Positions 61,031 through 64,000 of a stretch of 64,000 bases of DNA are shown piece by piece; positions within the stretch are counted from its first letter, which is position 1; each line of letters begins with the position of its first letter. Under the pieces are notes generated by a model. That model had not been told where the DNA came from. It ran no database searches and saw nothing but the letters and a program-made list of their open reading frames with translations. Source of the stretch: Odontesthes bonariensis. Its lineage: Eukaryota > Chordata > Actinopteri > Atheriniformes > Atherinopsidae. A program made the translations under genes and the position numbers. The stretch spans positions 12,862,743 to 12,926,742 of the forward strand of contig NC_134510.1 in NCBI RefSeq assembly GCF_027942865.1, in the 5' to 3' direction.

Positions 61031-63710
61031 GAGTCCAATTCATAAAATGCCAATTCTAAAGGGCCCTCTAAGGAACCAACAGATCACAACGCTTCCTTGG
61101 ATTAAGTCTGGAGAATGTCCGAATGAAATCATAATAAAATCTCATCTACATTCCTTGATGTACTGTAAACAAACCCCTCTCATTTCTTCAGCATACCTCT
61201 TTTTAAAAAAAAAAAATGTTATATCACTTTCTGCTTCTTTTGTGTTCTATCCAAATCAGAATTTCCAGTTAAGAGGTAGCATCTCATGTGGGTAAAACTG
61301 CTGTAACAGTTTTCATATACAAAAAGTGCTTGCGTAATGTATTGGGAAAGATTTTTTTTTCCTTTCAGCAACACTGAAGGTATGCGTTTTTGCCATTTGT
61401 AGAGATATACTTTGCCAATATTCTATTCTTGTGTCTTGGCTGTGAAAAAGGTTTGGCACCAATGAGGTAAAGGATATCGCAGAGATGAATTGCATGTCTT
61501 AAACAGATGTTATTTTATTTCATTATAGGTGATTTTGCATGTTTTAGACCCACTGACAGATATTTAAACTATTCATAGCATTGTTCATAGTGCTTAACAC
61601 ACCTAGATTGCCAATTTGTGCTTTCACGGTGCACAATTAAATTCTCTTTATGTTATTCATATTCCAGACTTCAGCTAACTATCCAACCGCTTTTAGTTTT
61701 GAATCTAGTACTGAATAATATTTCAGTTTCTTTTATTTTCACCCCACGTCACATTCTTTTATCTACTTTCAAGTCTTATTTTCAACAGTGTTTGACTGTT
61801 TAACTTACGTCAACTTCATATGAGACTTTCGCGTAAACCTACCTTTCTTTCCTTTAATATACTTTCACTGACTCCTCTATTGCTTTTACTGAGGAGTGAA
61901 AATTGCTTGTGCTTAATCTTCAACTTCGAATTTCAACATTTAGCTCTTAATCTACAAGCTGCCATTTCTTGTGTAAAAAAGGGGGAGATTACAGAGGAAA
62001 GTTCATCATAGAGATTTATGCACTGTTTGTTGGGTTCTTCCTTTGCCCAAGCTCCATCTGTTTACCAGGCTTTATGAAATTCACAATGGTAATTCTTGGG
62101 TTAATCTTGCTGTCAAATCTGGCACTAGGAACTTCTATTTGTAATAATTGAAGCAAAAGATGACATTTCTAAAGAAAAAAAGACCACCTGGTACCACCTG
62201 AATATCTGCATCGCTGTGTTGGATATATTTCATGGACATTCCACCCCCAGATGTTTGTACCTGCACAGTGCTGAGTTGCTCCTGTGACCAGGTGACTTCC
62301 TGCCCTCCTTAATTTATCGTCTTTTACATCCTGCAACTCTGAGAGAAAGTTTCTTTTTTCCCCCTCAATTTCGAGAAAAAGGGGGAAGCACATTTCAGCT
62401 CTTTGTCCTTGAAGGAGGGTCACAAAACCTGGAATGCACAGGAAGGAAGTCACAGAAGCAAGGCTATCTGTACTCACCGCTTTCCTTCACTTCCCTCCTC
62501 CTTTGTTTCCCGCTCCCTCTCTTTCTGATAAAGTGGAGAAGGGATGATGAAGCAAATGAATAAGCAGACCCCAGGGTGGGGGTCTGTGCATATGAGCGCA
62601 CATGTGTGTGCGCATGGATGTTGTGGGAAGGTTAAGCGTTTCAGAGGCGGCGGCCTCCCCTCGAGGGCTGTCTCTCATCACAGCATTGACCCCCCAGGAA
62701 GCTTTAGATGTCCGTCTGGCTTCATAATTCTCTTATCGAGCTAATCTGAGAGATAAGGAAGGGGGAGTTGAAAGTGTAAACCCAGCACTGCTGCCCTGGA
62801 ATCCAGTTGCAACGGGCTCATTCTTTACCTGCCTGCCTGGGAGACTTGTTAACTTTGTGCTGTGTAATGCACACATGGGCACAGCACACACAAAGACTTG
62901 TATACAACAGCTTTTGTTTTTTTTATGTGTGTGTCCATGTGAGTGTGTGTGTGTGCACAAGTCCCAATCCCCCCGTCACCTACCCCCTGTTTTAAAACAG
63001 TTGCCCCCCTACATGCAGGTCTGCAAGAGTATGATTGATCTGGGCAGAGGTAGTGGTCACATCCTGAACTGGAGTTGATTTCCTCTCCTCTCTAAATACA
63101 GACCTGGTGTTTATCATAGGTTCAGTGTCATGTTTGTATGTTTTCATAGATCAGTGCTGTTGTGGAAGGCGGTAGGTGGGTAGAAGAGGTAGGATCGTAT
63201 CTGAGTGGAGGAAGAGGAAAGTAAAAAAGAAATAAGAGAGTGCTTTCTCTCTCTCTGTCTTTCCTCTTTTGAACCATAAATCTCCTGGCAGACGGAGCGG
63301 ATGCAGCTACTCAGGGAAAGTGCTAATTAATCGACTGAGGTCGAAAAGTTTTGGACCATGCCAACAGATTTATATAAGATGCTGTCACTAGTGGAGGTGC
63401 TGTTTGATGTCACTTGTTTTCTATATTTTTTTTTCTGTATTGCATACAAAAATACACAGTCTTATGATGTATTATCATTTTTTTCAGAATTCCATTGCCG
63501 AGTAAAAATAAATCATAGAGGGAGCTTTTCATGAACCTGCCCAACAAATGTCTTTAGGTGGGTGTAATTTGTATATTAAGGCTGAAAGGAAAGGAAGACT
63601 TGAAACACTCAACTAGTTTTGAAGTTTTTTTTTCAAAAGTCAGATCTAAATGTGGCTTGTGTCAGAGGGCAATCAACTATCAGTAAAGTCTGGCTAATCA
63701 CAGAACTTAA
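61031..63710. other. Non-coding flank distal to gdf6a, last segment
   Basis: No gene recognised. Contains short TG runs near 62925-62956 and a CT run near 63244. Confidence 0.35.
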
Positions 63711-64000
63711 AGGATAAGACCGGTTTTTTGACATTGGGCCCTTGATTTCACATTATAACATGATGTTCTACTCACCCCTGCTTGTTGTTGAACATTTGGA
63801 GCTGTTCCGAAGATATTCGAGAGGCGTCTGGCTGCTCTCTTGAGATATTCGGCCATGAAACGGTTTCCTATGGGCAAGCTTATACAGGCACAAACTATGC
63901 TGTTTATAATTTATTAATTACTGTACACTAGCACTGATAACGTGGAGGTGCGTCGCTTACTTAAAAAAATCCGGGTTACTGTAATTTTGATTTTTTTGTC
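63711..64000. repeat. Interspersed repeat, diverged relative of 23405-23640 (cut by window edge)
   Basis: Shares the order AAAGGA...GGTTTTTTGA, CCTTGATTTC, TTCTACTCACCC with the repeat near 23.4 kb. Right end not in the window. Confidence 0.3.

Noticed and set aside
1..64000. Search for CRISPR arrays, operons, phage or bacterial systems
   Set aside because: Spliced vertebrate genes and fish transposons throughout; no regularly spaced direct repeats and no prokaryotic gene organisation.

Overview
This is vertebrate nuclear DNA, almost certainly from a ray-finned (teleost) fish. The evidence is spliced genes with GT/AG introns, coding exons that translate to vertebrate proteins, and a repeat load typical of fish (decayed Tc1-like, hAT, PIF/Harbinger and TTAA-flanked MITE elements, an L2-type LINE, CA/TG microsatellites). 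There is no sign of bacterial, plasmid or phage sequence, and I found no CRISPR array or convincing tRNA/rRNA gene.

Layout. (1) 1-1990, minus strand: the 5' part of ttk (Mps1 spindle-checkpoint kinase): six coding exons for the N-terminal extension and TPR domain. The kinase domain lies off the left edge. (2) 1990-2430: a compact intergenic segment between two head-to-head genes, with a G2/M-type promoter layout. (3) 2430-7330, plus strand: complete ebag9 (213 codons plus stop, six coding exons). (4) 9690-22030, minus strand: complete sybu (syntabulin; 667 codons plus stop, seven coding exons, and a probable distant non-coding first exon near 21.8 kb). It lies tail-to-tail with ebag9, as in the human 8q23 block. 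(5) 22-26.9 kb: intergenic, with an L2 LINE relic. (6) 27061-33860, plus strand: complete two-exon gdf6 (best fit gdf6a), a BMP-family ligand of 441 residues. (7) 36-64 kb: no recognisable gene. This long non-coding flank next to a developmental BMP gene carries many transposon relics and a few unassigned minus-strand exon-like stretches.

Functionally the genes are not a pathway. ttk is a mitotic kinase, ebag9 a Golgi/secretory adaptor, sybu a kinesin-1 cargo adaptor for axonal transport, and gdf6a a secreted morphogen. The window is best read as a synteny block plus the beginning of a gdf6a regulatory landscape. All exon junctions given for the four named genes keep frame across every intron, which is the main internal check. 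I did not find a previously undescribed molecular system. The less ordinary observations are the ttk/ebag9 promoter, a His/Gln-rich insert in the Gdf6 prodomain, clean target-site duplications around a hAT relic, two sister TTAA MITEs (one nested in a Tc1 relic), and unassigned exon-like ORFs at 37.4, 41.1 and 46.8 kb.
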